Part shown: positions 37,011 through 46,394 of the stretch, one piece after another
Layout of the letters: every line of letters starts with the position of its first letter
How positions within the stretch are numbered: the stretch's first letter is position 1
Origin: Hyphomonas sp.
Lineage (GTDB): Bacteria > Pseudomonadota > Alphaproteobacteria > Caulobacterales > Hyphomonadaceae
DNA: 64,000 bases
Direction of reading: 5' to 3'
Assembly: GCA_020638455.1 (NCBI GenBank)
Contig: JACKIK010000003.1
Location: forward strand, 508,631-572,630
The notes under the pieces: generated by a model
What the model saw: the letters and a program-made list of their open reading frames with translations, nothing else
Told to the model about the DNA's origin: nothing
Database searches by the model: none
Made by a program: the position numbers and the translations under genes

Positions 37011-37364
37011 ATGAGTGACGGCGAACATGTCAGGCGGCTGCTGGAACAGCGCAAACAAGGCAGCTCGTCCGCCTCCCGCCCGCCTGTCCGGCGCAGCCAT
37101 CTCGACAGCGAAATCGCCCGCAGCGGACACCTTGTCCACAAGCTCAAGGCAAAGGACACGACCGGGCGCTGGGCTTTCTATTTCGTCTACGTGCCCGCCC
37201 TTCGCGAACAGCAATTCCTCGATGCCCTGCACGGCAACGGCACGATCGACCTCGAAACCTACGGCAAGGTCATCGCTTCCTGCTATGGCGAGGGGCCATC
37301 CGAAGAAGTGTGCGCATTCCTGAAGGAGAAATACGGCTTCGATGTAGCCCCGAAAGGCGGTTGA
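37011..37364 (+). CDS. Hypothetical protein (117 aa)
   Basis: The 117-residue product has a basic, Ser/Arg-rich front third and a compact second part with WAFYFVYVPALREQQFLDAL and EVCAFLKEKYGFDVA. No membrane segment or signal is seen. The start at 37011 follows GGGAGCGGCG. I do not recognise the family. It precedes a cyclophilin-like lipoprotein gene by 30 bases, so the two may be co-transcribed. Confidence 0.65.
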   Translation: MSDGEHVRRLLEQRKQGSSSASRPPVRRSHLDSEIARSGHLVHKLKAKDTTGRWAFYFVYVPALREQQFLDALHGNGTIDLETYGKVIASCYGEGPSEEVCAFLKEKYGFDVAPKGG

Positions 37365-37394
37365 CGCAGCCCCCGGCGGCGCGATCATGGCCGC

Positions 37395-38303
37395 ATGAAA
37401 CGCCTGATCCCTGCCCTCGCCCTTCTCGCCGCCTGCCAGAACGCACCTGCCGGAACGCCGCCAGCGGACGCCCCTTCCTGGCGCGCGGTCGACCCCGAAA
37501 ATGTCATCCTGTTCGACATGGGAGACCACGGCACCATCGCCATCGAACTCTTCCCCGAAGCAGCCCCCGCCAATGCCGCAGCGCTGCGCGCGGCTGCCCG
37601 CAGCGGCTTTTTTGACGGGGAATATTTCTACCGGGTCGTCGAAACCCATGTGGCGCAGGCGGGCCGGGAATTCGACCAGCGCCTTGAAGGCATGCCCCGC
37701 GTGCCGCTGGAGGCGGAGCGCACGGTCAGCGCGGACGGTTTCGACCCGCTCGGCAATGATGACCTGTTCGCTCCCCTCGTCGGCCACCGGGACGGCTTCG
37801 CCGTTGGCCGCAAGGGCAATCGGGAATGGCTGCTCAACTGCCCCGGCGCCGTTGCCATGGCGCGCGACGACGATCCGGACACGGGCGTTGCCGAAGTCTA
37901 CATCCCCCTGCTCCCGCGCCGCTATCTTGACCGCAACTACACCGTCTTCGGCCGCGTCATCTCCGGCATGGACGTGGTGAACCGCCTGGCTCGCGTGGAG
38001 CCCGCAACACCGGAGGAAACAGCGGCCCTGTTCGGCGACGATGCCGCCCTCGCCGGTGAGACAGCGGCGGCACGCGCCACCCGCCTCGCCTCCAACCGGA
38101 TCGTCTCGGCAAGGGTCGCAGCCGACCTGCCAGCGGCCGGACGTCCGGCATTCGAGGTGATGGCAACGCCCGGCCCCCACTGGGAGGCGCTCAAGGCATC
38201 GAAGCAGGACTATTCCGGCATCTCCGCCTTTGTCGTCACCCCGCCGCACAAGGTCGACATCTGCACCCTGCCCGTCCCGGCCCGACCCTCGGTCAGCCCT
38301 TGA
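37395..38303 (+). CDS. Cyclophilin-type peptidyl-prolyl isomerase lipoprotein
   Basis: The 302-residue protein has a signal peptide with lipobox LLAAC (Cys14) and a cyclophilin-like domain: GTIAIELFPEAAPANAAALRAAARSGFF at the start, FYRVVETHVAQAG, and NYTVFGRVISGMDVVNRL. The classical F-R and FMxGG residues are poorly kept, so activity is uncertain. It is probably a periplasmic foldase or a scaffold. It is the second gene after the hypothetical at 37011. Confidence 0.8.
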   Translation: MKRLIPALALLAACQNAPAGTPPADAPSWRAVDPENVILFDMGDHGTIAIELFPEAAPANAAALRAAARSGFFDGEYFYRVVETHVAQAGREFDQRLEGMPRVPLEAERTVSADGFDPLGNDDLFAPLVGHRDGFAVGRKGNREWLLNCPGAVAMARDDDPDTGVAEVYIPLLPRRYLDRNYTVFGRVISGMDVVNRLARVEPATPEETAALFGDDAALAGETAAARATRLASNRIVSARVAADLPAAGRPAFEVMATPGPHWEALKASKQDYSGISAFVVTPPHKVDICTLPVPARPSVSP

Positions 38304-38428
38304 CCCCGCTCCGTGGTTTCCGAACTAATGCCATTGTGATGCGGAGAGGGAATCGATCCGCAATCGATCACGATCAGCGCGAGCGGAGGGCAAGTCCGTC
38401 GCGTGCGGACTGACAAAGGGAGCTGATT

Positions 38429-39712
38429 TTGGGGCCTCAAGGAACTGCAGCGCGCTTCGGCGCGCTCTCGCTGCTGTGCATGGCACTCAGTGCACCGGCG
38501 TTCGCGGACACAGGCGACACCGCCTGGATTCTCACCTCCACTGCACTCGTCCTGTTCATGACGTTGCCGGGCCTTGCGCTCTTCTACGGTGGACTCGTGC
38601 AGGCAAAGAACCTCCTCTCGATCTTCATGCAGTGCATGGCCGTCGCCGCCCTGATGAGCCTCCTGTGGCTGTTCTTCGGCTATTCCGTCGCCTTCGGGCC
38701 GGGTGAAGGCGGACTGATCGGCGGCTTTGCAAGATCCTTCGCCGCCGGAATGACCGGTGCGCCGCTGGAGGGGCAGACGATCCCGGAACCACTTTTCATG
38801 ATGTTCCAGATGACCTTCGCCATCATTACCCCCGCCCTCATCATCGGCGCCTTTGCGGAACGCGTGAACTTCGGCGCCATGCTGATCTTCTGCGCGCTGT
38901 GGCTGCTGCTCTGCTATGCGCCCGTCGTCCACTGGGTCTGGGGCGGCGGCTGGCTCGCCGGCATGGGCGTGATCGACTTTGCCGGCGGTATCGTGGTGCA
39001 CACGACGGCCGGCGTGTCTGCGCTTGTCTTCGCTGTCATCCTCGGCCGGCGCGCGCACTTCCCGAACGACATGCGACCGCCGCACAGCCCCGGCTTCGTC
39101 ATGCTGGGCGCGGCCATGCTCTGGGTCGGCTGGTTCGGCTTCAACGCCGGCTCCGCCCTCGGCGCAAATGCCGATGCGGCGCGGGCGATGCTTGTGACCC
39201 ACACTTCGGCCGCAACCGCATCGCTGGTCTGGATGGGGATCGAATGGGTGAGCTTCCGGCGGCCGACACTGGTCGGCATCGCGACCGGCATGGTGGCGGG
39301 CCTCGCGACAATTACGCCTGCCGCCGGGTCCGTTGGCCCGATTGGAGCGGTGATCATTGGCGCGGCAAGCGCCATGGTCTGCTACTATGCCGTTGTCCAC
39401 ATCCGCCAGAAGCTGAAGATCGACGACAGTCTCGACGTCTTCGCGGTGCACGGCGTCGGCGGGATGCTGGGCAGCCTGCTGATCCCCTTCCTCGCCGGGC
39501 TCGGTCCGCTCGCGCCGGGGATCGGGAAGCCCATCCTCGCCCAGTTCGGCGTCCAGCTCCTCGCCGTTGGTGTTGTCGCCGTCTTCTCGGCCGTGGTCAC
39601 GGCTGGCCTGCTCTACGCCATTCGCACGATGATCCCCTTGCGGGTGTCACGCGAGGATGAGGACGCAGGCCTCGATTCCGCCTCGCATGGCGAGAGCGCC
39701 TATCACCAGTAG
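38429..39712 (+). CDS. amt: Ammonium transporter
   Basis: The 427-residue protein is an Amt/MEP channel with a signal peptide (cut near AFA-DTG) and eleven membrane helices. ALFYGGLVQAKN, WLFFGYS, VHTTAGVSALVFA (first pore histidine) and VFAVHGVGGMLGSL (second pore histidine) are present. The start is a TTG at 38429, preceded by GGGAG eight bases upstream; there is no in-frame ATG before the signal peptide. No glnK/glnB partner lies next to it, unlike most amt loci. Confidence 0.93.
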   Translation: MGPQGTAARFGALSLLCMALSAPAFADTGDTAWILTSTALVLFMTLPGLALFYGGLVQAKNLLSIFMQCMAVAALMSLLWLFFGYSVAFGPGEGGLIGGFARSFAAGMTGAPLEGQTIPEPLFMMFQMTFAIITPALIIGAFAERVNFGAMLIFCALWLLLCYAPVVHWVWGGGWLAGMGVIDFAGGIVVHTTAGVSALVFAVILGRRAHFPNDMRPPHSPGFVMLGAAMLWVGWFGFNAGSALGANADAARAMLVTHTSAATASLVWMGIEWVSFRRPTLVGIATGMVAGLATITPAAGSVGPIGAVIIGAASAMVCYYAVVHIRQKLKIDDSLDVFAVHGVGGMLGSLLIPFLAGLGPLAPGIGKPILAQFGVQLLAVGVVAVFSAVVTAGLLYAIRTMIPLRVSREDEDAGLDSASHGESAYHQ

Positions 39713-39766
39713 TGCGCCAACTGCGATCGCTTGACATCCTGCACCGCGGAGACCACGGCTTGGCGC

Positions 39767-40540
39767 ATGCGTGAGACCCCCCCGCCCTTTGAAACCTCTT
39801 CCGGCCTCGCCGCGCTCGCCGGTGTCGGGCACGGCTATTTTGGCCGGCCAGGCGGCGTGTCCACCGGCCTCTATGCCAGCCTCAATGCGGGGCCCGGCTC
39901 GAAGGACGACCCGGTCGCCGTCGCCCAGAACCGGGACCTGATCCGGCAGGCCATGGGCGCCACCGCCCTCCTCTCCTGCCACCAGGTCCACTCGCCCGAC
40001 GTGATCCATGTCACCGAAGCCTGGGACAGGCGCCCCGAAGGCGACGCCATGGTCACCGCAACGCCTGGCCTGGCCCTCTGCATCCTCACCGCCGACTGCA
40101 CACCCGTCCTCTTTGCGGACGCGGAGGCCGGCGTCGTCGGCGCGGCCCATGCCGGCTGGAAGGGCGCCCTTGGCGGCGTGCTGGAGGCCACCGTCGCCTC
40201 GATGACCGAGCTCGGGGCCGAGCCCGGCCGCATCCGCGCCGCCATCGGCCCGACGATTGCGCAGGCCAGCTACGAAGTCGGCCCGGAATTCCGCGACACC
40301 TTCCTCGAAGCCTCGCCGGCCAGCGAGGGCCTGTTCGTCCCCGGCAAGGGCGACCGCTTCCATTTCGACCTGCCCGGCTATTGCCACGCCAGCCTCGCGG
40401 CCATGGGCCTCGGCCACATCGCCGACCTTGCCCTCGACACCTGCGCCCTCGAAGACCGGTATTTCTCCAACCGGCGCCGCAATCATCGCGGCGAGCCGGA
40501 CTATGGCCGAAATGCCTCAGTCATCCTGCTCCAGCCGTAA
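39767..40540 (+). CDS. pgeF: Peptidoglycan editing factor PgeF (YfiH/laccase-domain family)
   Basis: The 257-residue protein belongs to the YfiH/DUF152 family. It shows SLNAG, CHQVHSPDV, TADCTPVLFAD, HAGWKG and the Cys/His zinc ligands with IGPTIAQASYEVG. Family members have been assigned roles in correct peptidoglycan peptide composition and as purine nucleoside phosphorylases. The ATG at 39767 was chosen over an upstream TTG. It follows amt by 54 bases and precedes prs by 92 bases. Confidence 0.9.
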   Translation: MRETPPPFETSSGLAALAGVGHGYFGRPGGVSTGLYASLNAGPGSKDDPVAVAQNRDLIRQAMGATALLSCHQVHSPDVIHVTEAWDRRPEGDAMVTATPGLALCILTADCTPVLFADAEAGVVGAAHAGWKGALGGVLEATVASMTELGAEPGRIRAAIGPTIAQASYEVGPEFRDTFLEASPASEGLFVPGKGDRFHFDLPGYCHASLAAMGLGHIADLALDTCALEDRYFSNRRRNHRGEPDYGRNASVILLQP

Positions 40541-40632
40541 ATCTTTGCGGAGGGTGCCAGAGTCCGGTTGCGACTCGGCGCCGGCTGTTACAAAAGCGAC
40601 GCGAACCGGGGCAAACGGGGTCGACCATCGCC

Positions 40633-41568
<936 letters not shown>

Positions 41569-41586
41569 GCCCTTCCGGAAAGCACA

Positions 41587-41617
41587 GGAAAGCCCGCAGC
41601 CATGCTGCGGGCTTTCC
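41587..41617. terminator. Strong bidirectional terminator between prs and the M56 gene
   Basis: A perfect 14-bp stem (41587-41600 with 41604-41617; left arm GGAAAGCCCGCAGC) closes on a 3-base loop. It lies between two convergent genes, prs and the M56-M23-TonB_C gene, and the A/T-rich stem ends suit both directions. Confidence 0.8.
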
Positions 41618-41636
41618 GCTTATTCCAGGCTGTGCA

Positions 41637-43562
41637 TCAGCCGATGCAGTACTGCAGCGGATAGCGGACGCCCTTCACTTCGACCGCGTTGCCGCCGGCG
41701 TCGCGCACCGGTTCGAACCGCAAACCCGGCAGTTCGGTCGCCGAGGCGTCGAACATGGAATCGGAGCAGCGCGCCACGGCGTTCTTCGGCAGGCCTTCCG
41801 TGCCCAGATCGAACAACACCTCGCACATCGCGCTGCGGCCTTCGCTGGCGGCACCGGCCGGATAGGAAGGATGCGGCGGCGAGAGCGGCTCGGGGGCGAA
41901 GCCCTCCTTGAGGCCTGCCGCCCTGTTGGCGGCGCGGGCCCCCGTCAGGCGCTCGGCCCAGTCAGCCGGCAGTGGCGTTTCCTCAATCCAGCCGACTTGC
42001 TTCATGCACGCCGCCGGCATCACATAGGCCGGTGCCTCGGGTGCTTCCGGCGGCGCAGGGGCCGCCGGTGCAGGAGGCGCTTCCAGAGGTTCCGGCGCGA
42101 GCGGCGCCACCGGTTCGGCGGGTGCGGCTGGCGCCAGCGGCGCTACGGGCGGCTTCGCCCCGGAACTTGCCATGATGGTGAGGTCGTCGGCCAGGATCAG
42201 GCCCGGCTCGTCCTGCGGATCGTTGGGCTTCGCACCATGCCAGACTTCAAAGTGCAGGTGCGGGCCCGTTGCTTCTCCGGTTTGGCCGACCTTGCCGATC
42301 ACATCGCCGGCGTTTACGACGTCGCCCACTTCGACCGAAATGTCGGACAGCTTGGCGAAGCGCAGCTTCACGTCGTCCGAGACCTGCAAGACCACCAGCT
42401 TGCCATAGCCTTCCCGCTCTCCAGCAAGGGTGACAGTGCCAACGGTCGGGGCATAGACGGGCACGCCTTCGGGGGCCGCAAGGTCGGTCCCGTTGTGCCA
42501 GACGGGTTTTTCTGTGATCGGATGCTTGCGCGCGCCATAGGCACTCGTCAGCGTCGCCTTGTCGAGCACGGCGTGGCCGTAGTGCACATCGCCGCCCGGC
42601 GCCGCACCGGCGCCCTTGATCAGCATGCCCTGGGCCAGCGCCAGCGGCGTTGCCAGGAGCAGCGCGGCCGCCGCCGCAAGGCCGAGCCGGCGAGGCCGCC
42701 GCGCCGGCTCTGTGAGAAGTTCGGTCAGTCGCATCTTGAGGGTTCCTTCCTTTCTGAGGGTGAAGGCTGCCACAGGCAGCATCGCCTCAAGGCGCGAAAC
42801 GCGCGCAGCGGACGTCAGGGCACGGGCATAGGCGATCCGGTCGCCTGTGATCTCCGCTGCCGCCTCATCGACGGCCGCCTCGCGCCAGTAGTCCAGCTGG
42901 TCGCGGATCCACCAGGCGAAGGGAGAGAACCAGAAGATGTCCGCCACCAGGCGTTCCAGCGGGCGGGCCACAAGATCCCCGCGCTTCAGGTGCACCAATT
43001 CGTGCACCAGGATCTGGTGCGTGTCGGTCCCCATCGCCAGCGCCGACGGCACGTAGATGGAGCGGCGGACGACGCCGGCGAGGAAGGCCGGCCCGGCCGG
43101 CACGATCCGCACATCCGGCGCCCGGCGGATGCCCAGCGCCTCGGCCCAGTGCCGCACATCGCGGCGAGAGCTGAAGGCGCGCCGCTTGAGACGCTGCAGG
43201 CGCACCTGGCTCACGATCCAGAGGACGAGACGCACCGTCCACCCGATAATCAGTATACAGATCACCAGCGTTGCCGGGTCCGGCAGACGGACAGGCGCAG
43301 CCTTCGTCGCCACCTCGCCGGCAACCGGCGCGACCATCAGCGGCTCCAGCACCGGCAGATCCGGCAATGCGGCCCCGGCCGCCTGCGGCAGGCCCGGCAC
43401 CACCAGCGAGGCTGCAAACGGGGCCAGCACCATCGCCGCCGCGACGCGCCAGATCGCCTGCGCCGCCCGCGGCGACGGCTTCAGCCGGCAGAGCAGTGTC
43501 GCCGCAAGCCACAGGATACCGCTCCAGACAAATGCGAGGCAGACCAGTCCGGGCAGGCTCAT
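41637..43562 (-). CDS. BlaR1-like M56 / M23 metallopeptidase fusion with TonB_C-like end
   Basis: The 641-residue protein joins three modules. Residues 1-310 are an M56 (BlaR1/MecR1-like) membrane metallopeptidase with VHELVHL (H187, E188, H191) and flanking hydrophobic helices. Residues 325-445 are an M23 (LytM-like) peptidase with HNGTD (H356, D360) and GPHLHFEVW (H435, H437). After a Pro/Ala-rich linker (470-513), residues 563-641 read HPSYPAGAASEGRS and RFEPVRDAGGNAVEV, which resemble the TonB C-terminal domain. It overlaps blaI by an ATGA and is surely co-regulated. It could sense wall stress and cut both repressor and peptidoglycan. Confidence 0.85.
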   Translation of the reverse strand: MSLPGLVCLAFVWSGILWLAATLLCRLKPSPRAAQAIWRVAAAMVLAPFAASLVVPGLPQAAGAALPDLPVLEPLMVAPVAGEVATKAAPVRLPDPATLVICILIIGWTVRLVLWIVSQVRLQRLKRRAFSSRRDVRHWAEALGIRRAPDVRIVPAGPAFLAGVVRRSIYVPSALAMGTDTHQILVHELVHLKRGDLVARPLERLVADIFWFSPFAWWIRDQLDYWREAAVDEAAAEITGDRIAYARALTSAARVSRLEAMLPVAAFTLRKEGTLKMRLTELLTEPARRPRRLGLAAAAALLLATPLALAQGMLIKGAGAAPGGDVHYGHAVLDKATLTSAYGARKHPITEKPVWHNGTDLAAPEGVPVYAPTVGTVTLAGEREGYGKLVVLQVSDDVKLRFAKLSDISVEVGDVVNAGDVIGKVGQTGEATGPHLHFEVWHGAKPNDPQDEPGLILADDLTIMASSGAKPPVAPLAPAAPAEPVAPLAPEPLEAPPAPAAPAPPEAPEAPAYVMPAACMKQVGWIEETPLPADWAERLTGARAANRAAGLKEGFAPEPLSPPHPSYPAGAASEGRSAMCEVLFDLGTEGLPKNAVARCSDSMFDASATELPGLRFEPVRDAGGNAVEVKGVRYPLQYCIG

Positions 43563-43954
43563 GACTTGCCTTCCTTCGTCTCTTTTGCGCCGTCCTCGGC
43601 AGCGTTGATGATGGCGTCGAGTTCGTCGAGTTCGGCATCCGAAAGGTGCGGGCTCTCGGCAAACAGCGCCGCCGGGATCGGCCCGTCCATGTCGAGGATC
43701 TGCCGGGCGAGGTGGCGCACCAGTCCGCCCAGCGTCGCCGTCCGGTCCAGCGCGGCGGTGAAGACGGCAATGCCATGCACGTCGGCACGCGTGACCCAGC
43801 CCTTCTCTTCCATCCGGGCGATCACGGTGCGCGTCGTCGACGGCTTCCACCCCTGCCCCGGACCGACGGCGTCGTGCACTTCCCGCGCGCTCTGCGGCCC
43901 GGCGGACCAGAGACGCTTCAGCACCGCAAGCTCGGATGAATTGGGTTGGGACAT
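43559..43954 (-). CDS. blaI: BlaI/MecI/CopY family repressor
   Basis: The 131-residue winged-helix repressor shows ELAVLKRLWSAGPQSAREV at the start and PSTTRTVIARMEEKGWVTR, the recognition and wing region, followed by a dimerisation part (LVRHLARQIL). In related systems the coupled M56 membrane peptidase cleaves the repressor when beta-lactam or wall stress is sensed. Its own promoter at 43982-44010 carries a BlaI-type operator, indicating autorepression. It overlaps the M56 fusion gene by 4 bases. Confidence 0.9.
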   Translation of the reverse strand: MSQPNSSELAVLKRLWSAGPQSAREVHDAVGPGQGWKPSTTRTVIARMEEKGWVTRADVHGIAVFTAALDRTATLGGLVRHLARQILDMDGPIPAALFAESPHLSDAELDELDAIINAAEDGAKETKEGKS

Positions 43955-43981
43955 GGCAACCTCACTATGTTGGTCGCCGAC

Positions 43982-44010
43982 TCACTACACTTGTAGCGCA
44001 CATGCGTCAA
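43982..44010 (-). promoter_or_regulatory. blaI promoter with BlaI operator
   Basis: On the minus strand TTGACG (44010-44005), a 17-base spacer and TAGTGA (43987-43982) form the promoter. The dyad CTACACTTGTAG (43985-43996) overlaps its spacer and -10. The operator has the TACA-N2-TGTA form known for BlaI/MecI. It lies 28 bases upstream of the blaI ATG. A binding repressor would block polymerase directly. Confidence 0.7.
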
Positions 44011-44045
44011 GAGGCACGCCGACAAGCGGCCTCGAAAACAAGAAA

Positions 44046-44071
44046 GGCCCGGACTCGTCCGGACCTTTTTT
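44046..44071. terminator. Bidirectional terminator upstream of blaI
   Basis: GGCCCGGAC (44046-44054) pairs with GTCCGGACC (44057-44065) with one mismatch, followed by six T on the plus strand. Read on the minus strand the stem is followed by TTTCTTGTTTT, so it can end the minus-strand gene at 44174-44452. Confidence 0.65.
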
Positions 44072-44143
44072 CTTCTTTTCCGGTCTGATTCCGGCCTATT
44101 TCCGGTCTGCTTACGGACCGCTGTCCGGACCATTTTCCGGACC
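44046..44143. repeat. Cluster of seven short CCGG-centred repeats
   Basis: Within about 100 bases the core CCGG or CGGACC recurs: GTCCGGACC, TTCCGGTCT, TTCCGGCCT, TTCCGGTCT, TACGGACCG, GTCCGGACC and TTCCGGACC. Several are self-complementary, so the stretch could fold into alternative hairpins. It separates the blaI promoter from the next minus-strand gene. Confidence 0.5.
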
Positions 44144-44173
44144 GCGCACCGCCTGGCTATCCAACAGTTCTGT

Positions 44174-44452
44174 CTACTCGACGGTCCAGCCGCGCGGCGT
44201 GCGCCGGGCTTCCAGCGTCACCGTTTCGCCAGCGCCGACATCGTGGACCGGGCGCATCCGGCGTCCGCCCGCAAACCGCATCACCAGCGCTGCCGCGCCG
44301 AGCAGAAGCCCTGCCATCGCTGTCATCACGGCGACGATCCCGGCCGTCATCACGAGCATCATCCCGATCATCACCTGGACGATCAGCGCGATGCCACCGC
44401 GCAACGTGCCTGCGAAATCAAATCCATGCGGGTGGGGGGCCGTTCTGGTCAT
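44174..44452 (-). CDS. Small hypothetical membrane protein (92 aa)
   Basis: The 92-residue product has one long or two close hydrophobic helices between residues 19 and 61 (ALIVQVMIGMMLVMTAGIVA, then MTAMAGLLLGAAALV) and a basic soluble tail ending in LEARRTPRGWTVE. No family is recognised. It is separated from blaI by a bidirectional terminator and the CCGG repeat cluster, so it is a separate unit. Confidence 0.6.
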   Translation of the reverse strand: MTRTAPHPHGFDFAGTLRGGIALIVQVMIGMMLVMTAGIVAVMTAMAGLLLGAAALVMRFAGGRRMRPVHDVGAGETVTLEARRTPRGWTVE

Positions 44453-44544
44453 GTCAGTTCCTTGTGCCCCCTGAACATGGCTGCATCATGGCACCCCGTC
44501 AACGAATCCGGCACCGGCGATCACAGAATCTTGTCCGGTGCCCG

Positions 44545-45255
44545 TTAATCGGGCTGGGTGATCAGTCCGCGTTCGCTGCGTATCTGCGCATAGGCTGCGG
44601 TAATCGCCGCGGCCTTGGCGTGCACGGCATCCTCGAACTCGCGCGGAACGCCCATGCGGATCAGCCGGTCGGGATGGTTGTCCGCCATGAGGCGGCGGTA
44701 AGCGGCGCGGATATCGTCGAAATCGGCATCATGCGCCACGCCGAGAATATGGTACGGGTCGTCCCGGTCGGGCCCGAGATGGCTCGCCTTGATGCGCCGG
44801 AAGGTCGCCTCGCTGAAGCCGAACGCGTCGGAAACATTGCGCAGGTACTCAAGCTCGTCCTGCGTCACCACACCGTCGGCGCCGGCGATCTGGAACAGGC
44901 CGTCCATCACGCCTTCCAGCAGGCACGGGCGGTCATGGTAGCGCTTGGCGATGCGGCGGGCATAGTTGCGGTAGCCGCGAACCGTCTGGCGGGCGAGGTT
45001 GAACACCCGGCGCACATTCTCGGCTTCTTCCGGCGGGGCGCGGAAGACGCGGGAGAACACCATGATCTCCCGGTCCGACACGGTGCCATCCGCCTTGGCG
45101 AGCTTTGCGCCGAGGCCGACCACAGCAGCTGTGAAGCCGACATCGTTCGGGTCCGGCGCGCACGATTCCGGCCCTGGCGCGGCGGCATCGTCCAGCGCCG
45201 GGTCAGAATCGAACAGACGTTTTCCGCTGTCGAGAAGGCGAGTCCACAGGCTCAT
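44545..45255 (-). CDS. TerB-like and J-domain protein (DjlA-like)
   Basis: The 236-residue protein has a TerB/DjlA-like central domain at about residues 38-150 (AAVVGLGAKLAKADGTVSDREIMVF and DGLFQIAGADGVVTQDELEYL) and a C-terminal J domain (165-236, DPYHILGVAHDADFDDIRAAYRRL, then HPD). This is the DjlA layout without its N-terminal membrane helix. The HPD motif shows that it should stimulate DnaK. The gene stands alone on the minus strand. Confidence 0.88.
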   Translation of the reverse strand: MSLWTRLLDSGKRLFDSDPALDDAAAPGPESCAPDPNDVGFTAAVVGLGAKLAKADGTVSDREIMVFSRVFRAPPEEAENVRRVFNLARQTVRGYRNYARRIAKRYHDRPCLLEGVMDGLFQIAGADGVVTQDELEYLRNVSDAFGFSEATFRRIKASHLGPDRDDPYHILGVAHDADFDDIRAAYRRLMADNHPDRLIRMGVPREFEDAVHAKAAAITAAYAQIRSERGLITQPD

Positions 45256-45391
45256 TCCTGCGCCTTATAGCAGGAATCCGCGCGCAGGCGAGGCCAGCGA
45301 AGCTGACAACAACGTGAAGGAGCGCTCACTGAATTCGTGCGCTTTCTGTCGCGCCGCATTTCGTGTTTCATGCGCAATATTGAACGGGGTC

Positions 45392-46297
45392 TCAGGGCGC
45401 TGATGGCGGCGCGACTGCCGCCTTGAGTTCGGCGACCTCGCGCTGCAGTTCCCTCAACAGATCGAGGATTTCGCTGCGAGCCCCGCCCGCCTGTTCGCGC
45501 TCTTCCTCGATCTCCTCCTCGATGTCCTCGATTTCCCCTTCCAGCTCGCCGAAGCCTTCCTTCAGCACGGCGCGTTGTTCTTCCGCCAGCGAGTCGACGA
45601 CCAGGGCGATGAACAGGTTGAGGATGGCGAAGCTGGCGACGAAGATGAAGATCAGGAAGAACATCCAGGACAGCGGATGGCCGTCATCGATGACCTTCTG
45701 CATGACCTCGAACCGCCAGCCGTCCATGGTCATCACCTGGAACAGCGACAGGGCCGAACTCGGCAGGTCGCCGAACAGCTGGCGCACTTCTTCGGTTTCG
45801 GTATCGCCGAACATGTTGGTGGCCATCACCGCGGCCACATAGGTCACCAGCGCCAGCACCGCGACGATCGCGCCCATTCCCGGCAGCGCCTTCAGCAGGG
45901 CTTCGGTGATGCGCTTCATCACCGGGACGACATGCAGGAGGCGCAGCACGCGCAGCACACGCAGCGCCCGCAGGACGCTGAACGCCCCTGCCCCCGGGAT
46001 CATCGAGATGCCGACCACGATGAAGTCGAACCAGTTCCAGCCGGAACGGAAGAACAGCAGCCGGTAGACGACCAGCTTGAGCAGGATCTCTGCGGCGAAC
46101 ACATAGGTCACCGCCGCATCGATCACTTCGAGACCCACCACCAGTTCATGCGGCAGCGACGCGCGATACGTCAGGACTCCCAGGATGACGGCATTGAAAA
46201 TGATCAACACCATGATGAAGGTCCGGAACCAGGGCCGCTCTATCGCCCGCTCCAGATCGAAATTCGCCGTTTCAGTATCGAGTGTTGCACGCTTCAT
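45392..46297 (-). CDS. Voltage-gated cation channel, one-domain (NaChBac-like)
   Basis: The 301-residue protein has six membrane helices of the bacterial sodium channel type. S4 carries arginines at every third position (R110, R113, R116, R119). The pore helix and filter read LFQVMTMDGW (filter T190 to W194), where NaChBac-type channels have TLESW. After S6 comes an acidic, then heptad-rich C-terminal coiled coil that should assemble the tetramer. The Asp-Gly in the filter suggests altered ion selectivity. No operon partner is apparent. Confidence 0.88.
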   Translation of the reverse strand: MKRATLDTETANFDLERAIERPWFRTFIMVLIIFNAVILGVLTYRASLPHELVVGLEVIDAAVTYVFAAEILLKLVVYRLLFFRSGWNWFDFIVVGISMIPGAGAFSVLRALRVLRVLRLLHVVPVMKRITEALLKALPGMGAIVAVLALVTYVAAVMATNMFGDTETEEVRQLFGDLPSSALSLFQVMTMDGWRFEVMQKVIDDGHPLSWMFFLIFIFVASFAILNLFIALVVDSLAEEQRAVLKEGFGELEGEIEDIEEEIEEEREQAGGARSEILDLLRELQREVAELKAAVAPPSAP

Positions 46298-46394
46298 GAC
46301 CGTCCCTCACGCTGCCCTGCCAGACCTGCTCGCATGAGCGTTCTGCCGCCAAAGCGACAGCCTGCCAAGCGCCGGCGCGGGCGTGGCGCGACGG

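Noticed and set aside
44046..44143. CRISPR-like array of short repeats
   Set aside because: The repeats are only 7-9 bases, vary, and have no constant spacers or cas genes nearby.
41871..44474. An 867-codon plus-strand frame opposite the M56-M23 gene and blaI
   Set aside because: It crosses two real genes, their promoter and a terminator, and has shadow-type composition.
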